From: Lomentospora prolificans
Lineage: Eukaryota; Ascomycota; Sordariomycetes; Microascales; Microascaceae
Assembly (NCBI GenBank): GCA_029532625.1
Contig: JARFXM010000011.1
Coordinates: 992,001-1,056,000, forward strand
Reading direction: 5' to 3'
Length of the DNA stretch: 64,000 bases
The translations under genes and the position numbers were made by a program. Below are positions 33,571 to 45,067 of this stretch, in pieces (positions within the stretch are counted from its first letter, which is position 1; each line of letters starts with the position of its first letter). The notes below the pieces were generated by a model. That model was given only the letters and a program-made list of their open reading frames with translations. It did no database searches and was not told where the DNA came from.

Positions 33571-34388
33571 TATCTGAAGGAGGATTCCGTTGACCCCTGA
33601 TGTCTGTCAGCCAGGTCCCGCGTTAACTTCAAGTTCCCATACGAGCAAGGGAAGAACACAAGAGCATTACAGCGCACTCGGACAATCGAACAATCGAGGG
33701 CTCAGTGGCCTACCGAGGTGATACGTTATGAAATGATTATTTACCCCTAAGTCTAGGCGCACGACGCGTGCTATTAGCTACCAGGCATACTTCGCAACCC
33801 TTCACTGCGAGAGTGAATGGGATATCAGCGCGTACCTTTGCCAGCGATGGCCCAATCATCAGACTTTGTCGAGGTTGTCCTATCAACAGGGGCATAGCCC
33901 GGCATGGAGCCCTCATTTGATGGATTCCGCGGTTACATTGAGCACTGTCGATCCATTGGCTCGGCTCGTCCCAGGTCTCTGTTCCTCCCAATCAGCTCAA
34001 CGCTCATTTGGCACGCACGCTTGAAATCGCAAGGGTTGGAGATTGGGCCAGGAGGGCTTGGACGATTTGAGAATCCTTCAAGCCTCCAGGAGCGAGCTAA
34101 TTTGCCGGTTCTGGCGCGCCTGCACTTCGCCACGGCCCCTCCTGAATTGGTCCTCATCGGCAGGGTCCATCAACAAGCTGGCCTCCTGCTGCCCTATAGG
34201 GCGTTTGTTGAAACCATCTCTGAAAAGTAAATCCCTTCACCAGTCTTTTCTCCGACATCGTCGGATATCTCCCTTTTATTGCGAGAGAATGCTTTTCGCG
34301 TCACACAAAGCCATGTCCTAGGGCTTTCGCCTGTTTTAATTACTCGGTCGCAAGATAATCCCCCAAATAACCTTCGAATATCGGCCAA
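33571..34388. other. Intergenic, 5' side of the Cys-rich membrane protein gene
   Basis: No supportable gene; short frames with no domain. Confidence 0.45.
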
Positions 34389-35282
34389 ATGGATGGAATG
34401 CAGGTGGATCGGACCGGCGAGAACCTGCCCGAAGCACTTCCTCAAGAGTATTGGGGCAACAAAGCCGGCCCAACGCAAGGCTATGCACAGGGCTACGCGT
34501 GGCCGCCCCCGGCCTACCCTGACGATTCGAAGAAGATTCTCGGACTGAGGCGCTCGACGTTCATACTTCTGATCCTGCTCATATTCGCGGTCATTGGCGG
34601 AGCGGTCGGGGGTGGCGTAGGAGGTTCAATGGCAGTGAAGAATGCATATGAGTACGTGACTCGATAGCCACCTTTGTCTTCAGCCTTTTCAGAGCTCTAT
34701 AGTTTCCCTTCTTTCAAGGCCTTCGTCGCTAATTCTTTTTATAGGCGTGGTCTGGCAGAAGCACAGCAATTGTCAAGCAGCGGGACCGGCACCGGTGGAT
34801 CGTGCCAAGGGGACACGACCGAGAATGACGAACCAAGCGCGACGACCGAACCCCTAACGACAATACTAGCATCGTCCACGTCGGTTGCAGAGCCCACGAG
34901 AACCATCATTCCCGCTCCTGCGACGGATGGATCCGTTCAATTGGACTGCCCGAATCTCAACAACAAGGAGTATACCATAACAACAACAAGGAAAGACTAC
35001 AAGTTCAAGGCAAGCTGTGGCGTCGATTACCCCAGCTCGGAAGGTGGAAAGGACATAACCACCATTGTAGCTTACACATTCGCAGATTGCCTGCGCGCCT
35101 GTGGAGCCCTCAATGATGAGTCTAGCGAGACAAACATGTCGTGCGCGGGTGTCCATTTCAACGCTGACCTCGGTGTGTGGCTGCGCCGCTCTGGCGGGAA
35201 CTGCTGGCTCAAATCTGAAATTGGTGCTTCTGTCTCTGATGGCGGTAACACCCACGTCGCAGGAATCCTGACTGACGAATGA
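34389..35282 (+). CDS. Single-span membrane protein with Cys-rich PAN/apple-like ectodomain
   Basis: Exons 34389-34651 and 34745-35282 join as NAYERGLAEAQ (93-nt intron, GTACGT...ATAG), giving 266 residues. The N-terminus is short, Pro/Tyr/Gly-rich and cytosolic-looking. A membrane span follows basic residues at about 57-80 (LRRSTFILLILLIFAVIGG, then a Gly-rich run). After a Ser/Thr-rich stalk (about 97-145) comes a domain with CPNLNN, YTFADCLRACG, CAGVHFNADLG and GNCWLKSEIG. The C-x3-C pair, CxGVxF and the CWLK ending are the pattern of fungal PAN/apple-like domains, which bind protein or carbohydrate. Expected topology is N-in, C-out at the plasma membrane or wall. Partner unknown. Start supported by in-frame splicing and family layout. 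Confidence 0.8.
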
Positions 35283-36049
35283 ATATTCGGCCTCCAATAA
35301 AGTCGACACATCCCCAACGGTCTGCGATTCGTACCTATTATACCAGTGGATATACGAATTAAACTGCCAGTCTCTCGTGGAGGGCTGTGAGAGCACTTTA
35401 AACGGCTATTAGATGCTTCAATAGATTCCTGCTTTGTTCTTTTTTCTCGCTAGGTCGAAGGAAGGGCGACATATCGTCGAGGATGGCCCTAGGTTGGAGC
35501 TCAAAGTCAGAGGATCATTCCCCCAGCACAGTTTCTTCTGAAAGCTGTAAGCCGTGGCATGAGAAGTATGTCGCATAGTTTCGGTTAGACGCCACTGAGC
35601 AAAACGTCAGTGCATGCGCGATTGGTGTTCAATCACTAGATTACAGAGGACGGGACCGATGAATAGAACTCTCGTGCACCTTAGATGTATTGATGTTGAG
35701 AGTGACTGACGATAGCTACTACTTTATATAAGGTACTGCTTTATATAAACTACGGAGAGTTCAGTGAAACGTTACATATAGCAGGGTGAGAATAGTAAGA
35801 TTAATCGTGACAAGCCAAACGAAAAGGTTAGGGGAGGTGAGAATGATGCTCTAAGTCTACCATCTCCGAGCGAATACAGCAGTGTAACTGAGCTGGCTCT
35901 TTCGTGACTCCGTTTTATTAATACCACGCCATTAGCATTTGCCTGGAGGCTCGCAATACGTGGCCGACCCACTACGCAATGCCAGCTCTAAAATACAAGA
36001 AGAAAAGACGCGGATACAAGGAGGAGATGCATACCTTGGCTTCTCCACA
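35283..36049. other. Intergenic, no gene seen
   Basis: Stop-rich sequence between the membrane protein and the dynamin-like remnant. A short near-duplicate (tactttatataaggta / tgctttatataaacta) sits at about 35718-35750. Confidence 0.45.
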
Positions 36050-37880
36050 TAGTCTCAGCACTCAGAAAGGTCTTTCTCTAGCTTGGCCTTCTCTGACTCG
36101 AGCCTATCTCTTTCTTGTTGGAGCTCTGACAGCTCTCCAGCCAATGCTCTTAGCGACGCGTCATCCGTCCTGCTAAAATGTACTTTTCAATCAAGGATCT
36201 TTGGAATGTCGCGAATAAGCTGCTTCTCTGCGACGAGAATAATCACATTCTCGGTGAAGTGTTGGCGGTGGTGCTGTTCATATTGTTCTCCATTAACATC
36301 GGCCACGCATGAGCATAGAACCCTGAGTGAATCTTACCTCGTAGTATACAAGTATGTTATCTATCGTCTTCTCTTAGGTGGAATCGATGTCTTCCTCTTT
36401 AAGGGTCTGTCGAAGGTCGGCTATGTAATATGTACGGCTGTAGTCGTCGGGGCTCTGAAAACTTTCTTTATTCTCTCAGGCGCGAGATTACCGCCCTCGG
36501 CATTTAGATCAGCTTTGTACTTCTCTTCTGTATTCAAAATCTGGGTCTTGATGCGGTCATGATATCGAAGGGATGTGTCCTTTCTAATCTTGTCTTCCAG
36601 GGCGAGCTCATATTCGCCAGCCAATGGAAGAACCTCCTCCAGCTTCTGTTTTAATATTTTTCTTTTCTGCTTATTAAAGAATGGGGTGACGTAACTATCA
36701 CGAATTTTAGCGCATGTGATCATGTTCGATTTCAAGATGCGATGGAGAAGCTATTCCGTGAAAGTCTCTGCGATGTGCACCAGTAGATTGAGTGATCAGT
36801 CTCAAGACCTTTCCACGCCGCTAACTGTTCCTCGAACATTCCCAGCATAGCAAGCGCATTCACTTCGCCAGGGAACTCCGGACCCTTGTTTTCAGTCACT
36901 TTATGTACCCAACGCTCCTTCAGCGCCGGTTCCGAAACGGTTCCGGGTACCTTTAGATGATCGTAGTGTTTCTCCACAAGCGACCGCATGCCTGCAGTCG
37001 GCGAGTAAGTATATTGGTTGTTCGTCGGTTAGCCGTCCTCCCATGCAATGCTGAATTTTGCGTCCGTGGGTGTGCATCAGCGTCGCAAAAGTACGGTTTA
37101 GCTCGCGGACTGGCGCGAGCAGCTTTGCAGCGTGTAACTTCTCATTGCTGGCGGCGTTGGCTTGCGGGGCAGGACTCTGGAAGAAGTCCGACCCGACGTA
37201 GCTACCGCGGGCGGCTTGCGTCGAGGTATCTTCAAATGTCTTCGCAATGTCGTAGAGATAGTCGCGCATGTCCATCACATCGGATCGCGGATAGCCAAGA
37301 TCTTCCGTAGCAGAGGTCCTCCGTGCGATGGTAGCCTCTATCTCGCGGATGACGGGTGGCAGCGAGTCCGAGATGTGCTAACATAAAGCCTGCTGATTTT
37401 CTGCCGCAAGTTTTCGATCCCCTTGTTTCCGAGCCAAAAGTATTTCCAGTCACTATTGCTCAGAAATTCCGATTCCGTTTGGTCCCTGTCATTGTCTGGG
37501 TAGCCCATTCTGACGTCTTCATCCGACAGATTTCGCAAAACGTGCCAACTGTGTTTTGGCGCGAGAAGCGCGTCCTCGCCTTTAGCGAGCTGTAGTATAA
37601 CTGCGTTGCCGTCTAGTCCTCTATGCGATCCACTTGTGTGATGATTCCGAGGACTTCTGGATCAACTTCCCGGCGCTTTGCCAGCCCGATAGCTTTGTCT
37701 CGTTCGATGTTCATACCAGCCGATACGACGGCAAGAATTATGTTTCTCGTCCGACGCATGTATTTTTGGGCCAGTTCAAAGGCAATAGTGCCACCGGAGT
37801 CAATCGTGACCCGACAGAACGGTTCAGCCGCCGAGGAGAGTTTCGCTTTCTGCATGTTGGTTCTTTCTTCACACAACTAC
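36050..37880 (-). pseudogene. Dynamin-like GTPase pseudogene, 5'-truncated
   Basis: Reading the minus strand from 37880: RRTRNIILAVVSAGMNIE and LGIITQVDRIE (late GTPase domain, with the T-x-V-D base-recognition segment as TQVD), then one base off HSWHVLRNLSDEDVRMG, then IENLRQKISRLYV, then one base off HISDSLPPVIREIE, DMRDYLYDIAKTF, a middle domain ending GPEFPGEVNALAML, and finally VIILVAEKQLIRDIPKI and LRALAGELSELQQERDRLE (GTPase effector domain). This is the order of fungal dynamin-like proteins of the Mx/dynamin group. The P-loop and switch I are absent beyond 37880, and at least two frameshifts are clear, so it cannot make a functional GTPase. Confidence 0.8.
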
Positions 37881-39879
37881 CCAATCTGTTCTCTAGGTTA
37901 GACATTTACACTTGATGTGTATGACGTGATCATTTCTCATTGTAGGGGTTCCTGGATCGGACCTATGCACTTGTAGGTTGCATCCCGCCGTTCGATAAGG
38001 CGCGGGGAGTTTCATGCCTGCGGCCAGATCACTTGATGGGATCGAGGCTTACTCGTAGTCAGTTTTGAGCACCGAAACCAGGGACGTCGACCAATGGCCG
38101 ATGAGATGTAATTTGGGGCGAGCGGCAAGCAAAGTTACACTAATAACGGGCGGTATATACTCGGGGCTGCTGCCTTATAATTTTTCGACCAGTTTACCAG
38201 GTCCTTTTTTGCAACCACGTTCAAATTTATGTCGCAGAAATCGAACCGAGTATCAGACGACGGTCCTCAAGGACAGCCCACCCAAACACGTCTACGAAGC
38301 TATCAGCCATCTATCCATGGCTTGGAATGGATGGCGTGACTATGGACTCATGAAGAACTCGACCCAACCTTCTAAAGGAATTGAATCTTATAGAGCCCAA
38401 GGACGTAAGACAGTGAGAGAATCTCCACAGCCTATTTAGGCTTCTAGTTGACGAATGCCGTTTGGGCCCGTGGGCGATCCGGAAAGTGGACAAGACCAGG
38501 GACAAGGTCTGTCCACGTCACAAGGACAGGGAGTATCAGCGTATACATTTAGATTACCAAGACAATTAATTATCCGGCGGGCTTGTATTACTACAGGACA
38601 GATATAGGTGGAAACATCAAGTATCCCCCGAAAAGGCCTGGCGAAGACTTTAGCCAGTACCACCCCACAATGCTCCCTAACCGATCCCTAGAAGGCGACT
38701 GGGAGAATGTTTGTGCGAAGTAGTCATCAGGGATCGGAGCCCATGAAAGGCAAGAAAATTCCCTCAGCCGCTTCCCCAGATGTTGAGACGGACAAAACAG
38801 CTTTAACTCGGAATTATCTCGGACTGTGTCTCCAGATTGCGTTTCATTGTTTGCTTGTTCATTGGTTTTATGAAACCTGTGCTGACTCCAGAAGGTAATG
38901 TCGATGGATGCCCTTGGGACAGAACCTTGGACTGGTTGGCTTTATTAGCTCGTTGCGCCTCTGGGAATGCTAAATCCATGGATGAGCAAGCTCTGGCTGC
39001 GTCTGGTCTGTCGATTAGTAGATGGGTCTACACCCATGCCTGCCCCCCTGGACCTCGCCTGCTTGCCGTGTCAAGTGACTTTATTAGCTTACAGCCTGGC
39101 AGGGCATAACCATCACCGTCAGACAGAACGTCAAGACAAGGCCATTGCCACTACTCAGAGCCGCTCAGCCGCAGGGTGGGAAAATGAGAATATGCCGATT
39201 TCACAACCCGGAAGACAAAAGCCTGCGCGCTAGCTCGCGGTTAATAATCTATTAATCTAAATACGTCCACAAAATCAACTTCCCCAAGCATAAAACTTCT
39301 GAAGGGGGCTTTTTCTTGATCGCTACCTAGGCTAGCAGCCGGGTCAAAAATAGAAAGGTAGAAGAATTAAGCTTATTTTACATAATGACCTCTTCGGGTC
39401 TATTTAACAGTCTTGCCCCGAGGTCCACCCTCCACTGCCCCGAAGGGATGATGGCGGCGGCGGTAAGTGACGTTGACAGCTCAATCCCCCCCCCGGGGCG
39501 AGAAGACAAGCTCGACCTGGCCCAGCACGGGTATAATGGCTATGGAGGATTTAGGTCAGAACCAATCATGTGGAACAAAGAGCCAAGCCTTTCCAGTACT
39601 TCTGCGTAGCATTCTTTGGTTGACGGGTCGCATCTTCATCTATGCACGGATGGCTATCACGAAGGGTAAATGGAAGGTCTTCACGTCGGTTGTTGAACTC
39701 GGCTTCTCAACGTTGGTGGAGCTCTAATCGACTGCTCAAACCACGACGTCGTAGAAAGAATTATGGTAATAAGCTTGGTCTACAAAAGCTGGTCGAAGGC
39801 CCCAGCAGACGAACCCATGCTAACCATGCCACATAAAACATTCAACACAACTAAATCGTTCTCCGGCCCGAAAAGAAAA
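37881..39879. other. Decayed intergenic region
   Basis: About 2 kb of short frames without a recognisable domain. The open frame leading into the SGNH-like gene starts at 39763, but the signal peptide sets the start at 39880. Confidence 0.45.
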
Positions 39880-40461
39880 ATGCGCGCTCTACTCCCCTTT
39901 ATCCTTTCCCTTGTTAGCGGGACCGTGGCCCAGGAGCGAACAATGGGCTTCATCGGCTGCTCCATGGCCGAGAACGTCGCCCAGGGCTATGTCGCCGTCG
40001 GAGGAACCCGCATGTGGGCCCCGTACGGCACCGGCGGCGCTGTCGTGCAGTCCTGGACCAACACCAACTCGGCATCCTGGCAGAGCTTCGATCGCCAAGC
40101 CGCCCAGAACGGCAAGCCCGACACGGTTTGGGTTATGATTTGCATCTTTTCCCAGGCCAGCGCCAGCTACGAAGAAGTGAAGCAACTTATCGCAAACGCG
40201 CGCGAGCACGCGGCCCCCGACGCCGAGATTTACATCACCGGGCAGCCCTTGTATGAGGATGGGGGCACCTGCTTCCTCGCTGGAGCCGGTGGACCTGAGC
40301 TCACGGACGACCTTGCGAAACAGGCCGGTGAAGACGCGGCATTGAACGTGACCTATGTGGGTCAATTCTGGCTCAAGAGCGGAGAGGTAGCGGATACATG
40401 CCATGCCAACACGGTTGGACAGAGGTCTCTGGGACAACAGGCTATTGATTTCTGGGGATGA
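39880..40461 (+). CDS. Secreted SGNH-hydrolase-like protein (193 aa)
   Basis: Intronless. The ATG at 39880 is chosen over an upstream in-frame start at 39763 because it is followed directly by a signal peptide (MRALLPFILSLVSGTVAQ). The mature protein starts with FIGCSMAENVAQGY: Ser28 sits where the nucleophile of block I (GDS) would be, here GCS. VWVMICIF would be the third block, with no clear GxND. The C-terminal ADTCHANTVGQ carries Asp172 and His175 spaced as the D-x2-H dyad. Alternating strands and helices fit a small flavodoxin-like SGNH fold. If active it would be an extracellular esterase or lipase of unknown substrate. Six Cys suggest disulfides. Confidence 0.7.
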   Translation: MRALLPFILSLVSGTVAQERTMGFIGCSMAENVAQGYVAVGGTRMWAPYGTGGAVVQSWTNTNSASWQSFDRQAAQNGKPDTVWVMICIFSQASASYEEVKQLIANAREHAAPDAEIYITGQPLYEDGGTCFLAGAGGPELTDDLAKQAGEDAALNVTYVGQFWLKSGEVADTCHANTVGQRSLGQQAIDFWG

Positions 40462-40939
40462 TTTGTTGCCGAGACCTTGAGTCCGGCTCGATCGAGCTAT
40501 ATCCGCCGACAGCTACCTTGAAATATACTCGGTAGATGAAGAGCGCAGATCGGCTGAGCAGATGGCCCTCCACAATACACTGTTTGACATGAGTTCGAGC
40601 ACACAATTGAGCTGCGGGGAATATGGTAGGATGATGGTGTTTCTGGCGATCCGTTGAAAATCGAAGCAGCTATGGCACGCACACGCATGTATTGTACTTT
40701 CTTTCTCCTCTTCTAGCACCCAAGTTCAAAGCCTGATGTATTGCGCTGCAAGATCTAATATCAACGCCTTCGACCAAGATGGCCGCTGGTTTAAATTAAT
40801 AGCGGCTAACGTTTGGGGCATTCGGTATTCTCCAAGCAATCTGCATGCTATTATTATCCTACGGATCTGCGGCTATGTTCACAAGCGGCTGGCTATTTAT
40901 CCCCTTTCTTAGAGCGCAGAGCGATACGAATTACAAGTT
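40462..40939. other. Intergenic between convergent genes
   Basis: 3' ends of the SGNH-like gene (plus) and the SDR gene (minus) face each other; no other feature seen. Confidence 0.5.
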
Positions 40940-41854
40940 TTAAAATTTCTCCACGAATGGTCTCAGATCAATCTCCTGCGTAAAGGCAGACTTGTGCTGC
41001 GTGTGCAAGTGCCAATAGGTCTCGCCAATCTAGGACAGTGTTAGCCGCGACCTAATTAGGTTTCCGCCGAGGAAGGGGAACGTTGGAACTTACCGCCTCG
41101 GGCTCGAGCTTGCCTCCCTCGACTCCATTGTTCACCTGCCACTGCTTCGTGCGGGGAATATCAATGACCCCGTCAACAATAACGTGCGCAACGTGCACGC
41201 CCTGGGGCCCGAATTCCCTAGCAAGGGATTGGCCCAGGGCCCTCAGCGCAAACTTGCCGGCCGCGAACGTGCCAAACTGGGCTGAGCCCTTAATGGACGC
41301 GGTGGCACCCGTGATTAGCAGGCTGGGAGGATGCTGTGACACTTTTACTGATTCCAAAAGGGACGGGAGGAACTTCTGCGCGAATACGAACAGACCACGA
41401 CTTGTTGATGTTAGCGCTGTAGGACTACGAAAAAAAGGAACAGCAGGCTTACGGCGCTGAATGAAGCGAGTCGTCTAAATCTTCGACTTTCAGCTCGAGG
41501 AAAGGCTTCTTCGAAAACCCGCCGTTTATGTTGTAAATCGCCGCAGCTGCTGTCGCGTTGGGGAGCTCCTTCTTGATGGTTTCAAGGGCGGCTGACAGGG
41601 ACCTCTCGTCGGTGGCGTCGGCTGTGATGCCGATGGCGCGGCCGCCAGCATCCTGGATTTCTTTGACAACGGATGTGTAGTTATCTGGGTTACGGGCCAA
41701 GAGGACAACGGGATATGTCTTGGCAAATTTCACTGCGGTTGCGCGGCCTATACGAACGTCAGAGGGGCAGCTCAATGAGATCGATGGTATATTCATACGG
41801 ACCGATTCCGGGACCAACTCCGGCAATGATGGCATATAACGCGTTCTTTGACAT
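40940..41854 (-). CDS. Short-chain dehydrogenase/reductase-like protein (255 aa)
   Basis: Exons (minus): 41854-41803, 41747-41453, 41424-41094, 41029-40940, in frame for 256 codons including the stop. The Rossmann motif is split by intron 1: IIAGVGPGIG|RATAVKFA. Next come PVVLLARNPD, ITADATDE, IYNINGG (in place of NNAG), LLITGATAS (Ser/Thr strand) and FGTFAAGKFALRAL, where Phe169 replaces the catalytic Tyr and Lys173 is kept. I associate this Tyr-to-Phe change with a fungal/bacterial SDR subgroup. HVIVDGVIDIPRT is the typical lid region. Oddities: donor GTCCGT in intron 1, and an apparent intron 2 of only 28 nt, needed to restore frame between HSAP and RGLFVFAQ. If that intron is not spliced, the gene is broken there. 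Substrate unknown. Confidence 0.72.
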
Positions 41855-43717
41855 GGCGATGGGTTGGTATCAATTGATTTAAAGTGTATTTCCAATGCTA
41901 AGAAACAAGTTGAAAGCAAAGTGACGGTTATGAGGCTTTATACCTCCAAATGGGGATTTGAAATCAAAACCCACGATTAAGTAAGCTCATCACAACATCA
42001 TCAGGACTGGAGATGATGCAATTGAACCGCGACCCAATCTACCCAAGGAATGGTCTCAATCTCTAGGAAGCTTCGGGTGCTCTCCATCAATACTTGCTGG
42101 AAATATTGGTGGAAACGGCCAGGACGGCGATGAGGCCGGCATATCTCGGACGCCGGAAGTTTTGGGGTGGATCCATAATAGATGCCAGCGATGCTTACCA
42201 CGTCCACATCCCCGCCCAGACCCCGGGATCCTTTTGCCTTCTCTGCATCATTCTTAGCGTCGTGTAGCTTTCGGTAGTAGTTCGGACAACTCAGCCATCA
42301 TCAAGATGTCTCCTTATATATCACAGAGTTTGAGGTTCGGCTGCCTCCAATCATTAAGAAAAAGGGCTATGGCTTTAAATGAGATGATTAGTCTAACCGT
42401 AGGCCATTAACCCATCAGACGTGGTCTCAAGCCATATTCTGAAGAAAGGCGAGCTTGACCAGAGACAATGGTGCGACTCCGTACAAGGATTGGATTAGTT
42501 AAGTCACCCACGGGCGTGAGCATAAAAAGCCTGAGTCGGGATTGGTAGGGTACTTGACTCGTAAAGCATGGAAAGTCTACGGTATTCAGTCTGGCCGTGG
42601 GGCGTTTGCAAAGAGTCTTTGCTCCCCGCGCTACAGGCTGCCCGTCGTTCAATTTAGCACTCTTGCATCCCTTGATGCTACTGTTGGTTTGATTTAGCCA
42701 TCAATGCCACTCGGACGCGATTATTAGAGTTCGTCCCTTCAAATCTAATCAGTATAAGCTGGTCCCAGAAAATTCAAGATGATGCGGAATGTGACAGGGT
42801 TCCATAGTGGCGTGGGCCGATCGACGATTGTCCTGGAGTTGGGGCCAAAAAAGGAAAGTAAAAAAAAAGAAAAAAAGAAGAGGAACAAGAAACAGTCCAT
42901 TACCAATCAAGTGGCTACAGTGATGGGCCTAAAGGTTCAAAAGCGTAAGGTTCGGGGAAGCTATCCCACATTGCGCAGCTACAAGCGAGTGGTCAAAGCC
43001 ACTCGAACCTTGCTAGAGGGGCTCAGGCATTGATTTCCCACTGAAGAACCCATCTTGATTATTATAGTCATTTGATGATGTGGGGAACAGAGGAGGGTCC
43101 AAGCGTAAAGCTAGGGTTATCAAACTAGATTGGTGCAGCTGAAAGTATCCCTGTCTGGGGAGCCTGGCCAAAGAAAAACACTCTTACTTGAGCCGCACAT
43201 GGAAGAAAACCACTTAAAGCAATGGATGGTGATGGATCCTAAATTGATCGAGATCTCACAGGCGAAAAAAAGAAAATATAACTCTTACAAACACGCCTTT
43301 TGCACATTTGAATTCTTGTTCCCAGAACATGCACATGGCAGGGGTGAACGAGTCGATCACGACGCTAGACCCGAAAACCAGGATGGGGCGTCTTGTCTTG
43401 GACTAGTGTCTTTCGAGTTCAGATACCCTGCAGCTGTTGCACGGACACTGTTTGGACTGGGACCAGCAGGTTCAAACCTCCATTCCAACCCGCTCCCTGA
43501 AGAAAAGGAGGCGATTCGCTCTCCCCCCCTTTAAAATGTTCGTCCTAAACATCGTCGCCTTTTCCCCGCCAACCCCAGACAGACATTCGTCTCATCCCAC
43601 CAGCGATATATAGGTCCCAGTGGTTGTGACCTCGCAAAATGACCACCAGTCCCCGTTGCTTCGCGCTATGAACTCGAGATATTTTGAACACGCCTAGGTT
43701 GCGCGACTGCCGGCGCC
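41855..43717. other. Intergenic region with unassigned frames
   Basis: About 1.9 kb. A 134-codon plus-strand frame at 43130-43534 and a minus-strand frame at 42001-42207 (VVSIAGIYYGSTPKLPASEI) have no recognised domain. A short A-rich Lys-coding tract lies at about 42848-42890. Confidence 0.4.
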
Positions 43718-45067
43718 ATGTCGACCGTCGATCAGCCGTCGTTGCCCCAAGATGATCTTGGACCTCCCTTGGTCATCTCGACGTGGATTACGACGGGAAT
43801 CGCGTCGCTCTTCATCGGACTTCGGATATTCTGCAAATTTCACGGCAAGCGAGATTTCTGGTGGGACGATGTGGTTCTAATTGCTTCCTGGGTATGATGG
43901 CCGACCTGGCGCAGCATCATTTCGCTCTTACCAATATCGCAAAACTAACGTGTCGTGAAAACCATTAAAAAAGACCCTCCTGGTAGCAAACTCCGCCATT
44001 ACTACCCAGCTAGTCGTCTCATTCGACTACGGGAAGCATATCTACGCGATACCGGCCACGAAAATATCGGGACTATTGCTTCACAACATGATCCGGACCA
44101 CCTTTGCCATTCTCACCCTCGCCTGGACCAAGAGCGCATTTGCGCTGACGCTAATCCGTTTGACTGATGGCTGGATGCGGTGGCTACTCTTGGCCGTACT
44201 GATCTCGATCAACGTTTTCATCTATCCGTCCGCCCTTCTCGGCTGGCTCTTATGCAGGCCGATCGAGGCCGGGTGGAACCCTAGTGTGCCAGGTACCTGC
44301 CTCGACTTTAGAGTGCTGATAAATCTTGGGCTTTTCTCTGGAGGTGCGTACAAACCGACGCTATCAACTCCCCGATAATGAAATGCCCTGTTTTGATTCA
44401 ATTCTAATGAGAAAATAGCATATTCCGGCCTCATGGATTTCATTCTTGCCATGATTCCGTGGAAACTGCTCGTTGGTTTGCATATGCGCCGCCGGGAGAA
44501 GATTGGCATTGGCATTGCTATGAGCATGGGCGTCTTGTGAGTTAATATTCGTAGACTTCTTGTTTTGGGGCGTTACCCAAAGCTAACGCCTTGCAGCGCC
44601 GGGGTTACTGCCATCATCAAGACGATAAAACTCCCAAAACTACTTTCGCATGACATTTGTGAGTATTCGCTCTCCCTTTGGGGCAGCATAAGAACAGATA
44701 CCTAACCGGATATGCCAAACTCACAGACGACTCGGTGGCGGTACTCATTTGGGACACCGCGGAAGGAGCCCTCACCATCATCGCTGCATGCATCCCTACA
44801 TTCCACGTTCTGGTTAGCAAGGCAAGAAGAGAGTCGGAGCAATTCGACGTCACGACGAGCTTGCCCAAACTTCAAAGCCCCATCGGCCGAGACTGGAACC
44901 CGGGCTATTACAACCCGGAGAAGTTCCAACCCCTCGGACTGAACCATGGTAGAACGGCTAACGACGGGCCGTGGTGTGACCGGATATGGGATGGGCCTGG
45001 TCTGAAGACGAGTCACGTCGTGCCTACAAAAGCTGAGGTGCAGTACGCAGAAATACCTAGCTCATAG
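43718..45067 (+). CDS. Fungal rhodopsin-domain (seven-span) membrane protein (354 aa)
   Basis: Five exons: 43718-43891, 43974-44343, 44419-44536, 44597-44658, 44727-45067, in frame for 355 codons including the stop. The protein shows the arrangement of the large fungal rhodopsin-domain (SAT4/Pth11-C-terminal-like) family: an outside N-terminus, span 1 ISTWITTGIASLFIGLRIF, the signature KRDFWWDDVVLIASW, spans around TLLVANSAITTQLVV, LLLAVLISINVFIYPSALL with the C-R-P-I segment after it, GTCLDF...LGLFSGAYSG, then LIWDTAEGALTIIAACIPTF (span 7) and a hydrophilic tail with a D-W-N-P segment. No retinal-binding Lys is claimed. The N-terminal CFEM domain of Pth11-type receptors is absent. Members are putative plasma-membrane sensors; ligand and partner unknown. 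Confidence 0.88.

Noticed and set aside
39889..40437. A 182-codon minus-strand frame opposite the SGNH-like gene
   Set aside because: Starts within the plus gene, lacks a signal or domain, and is explained by GC-rich third positions.
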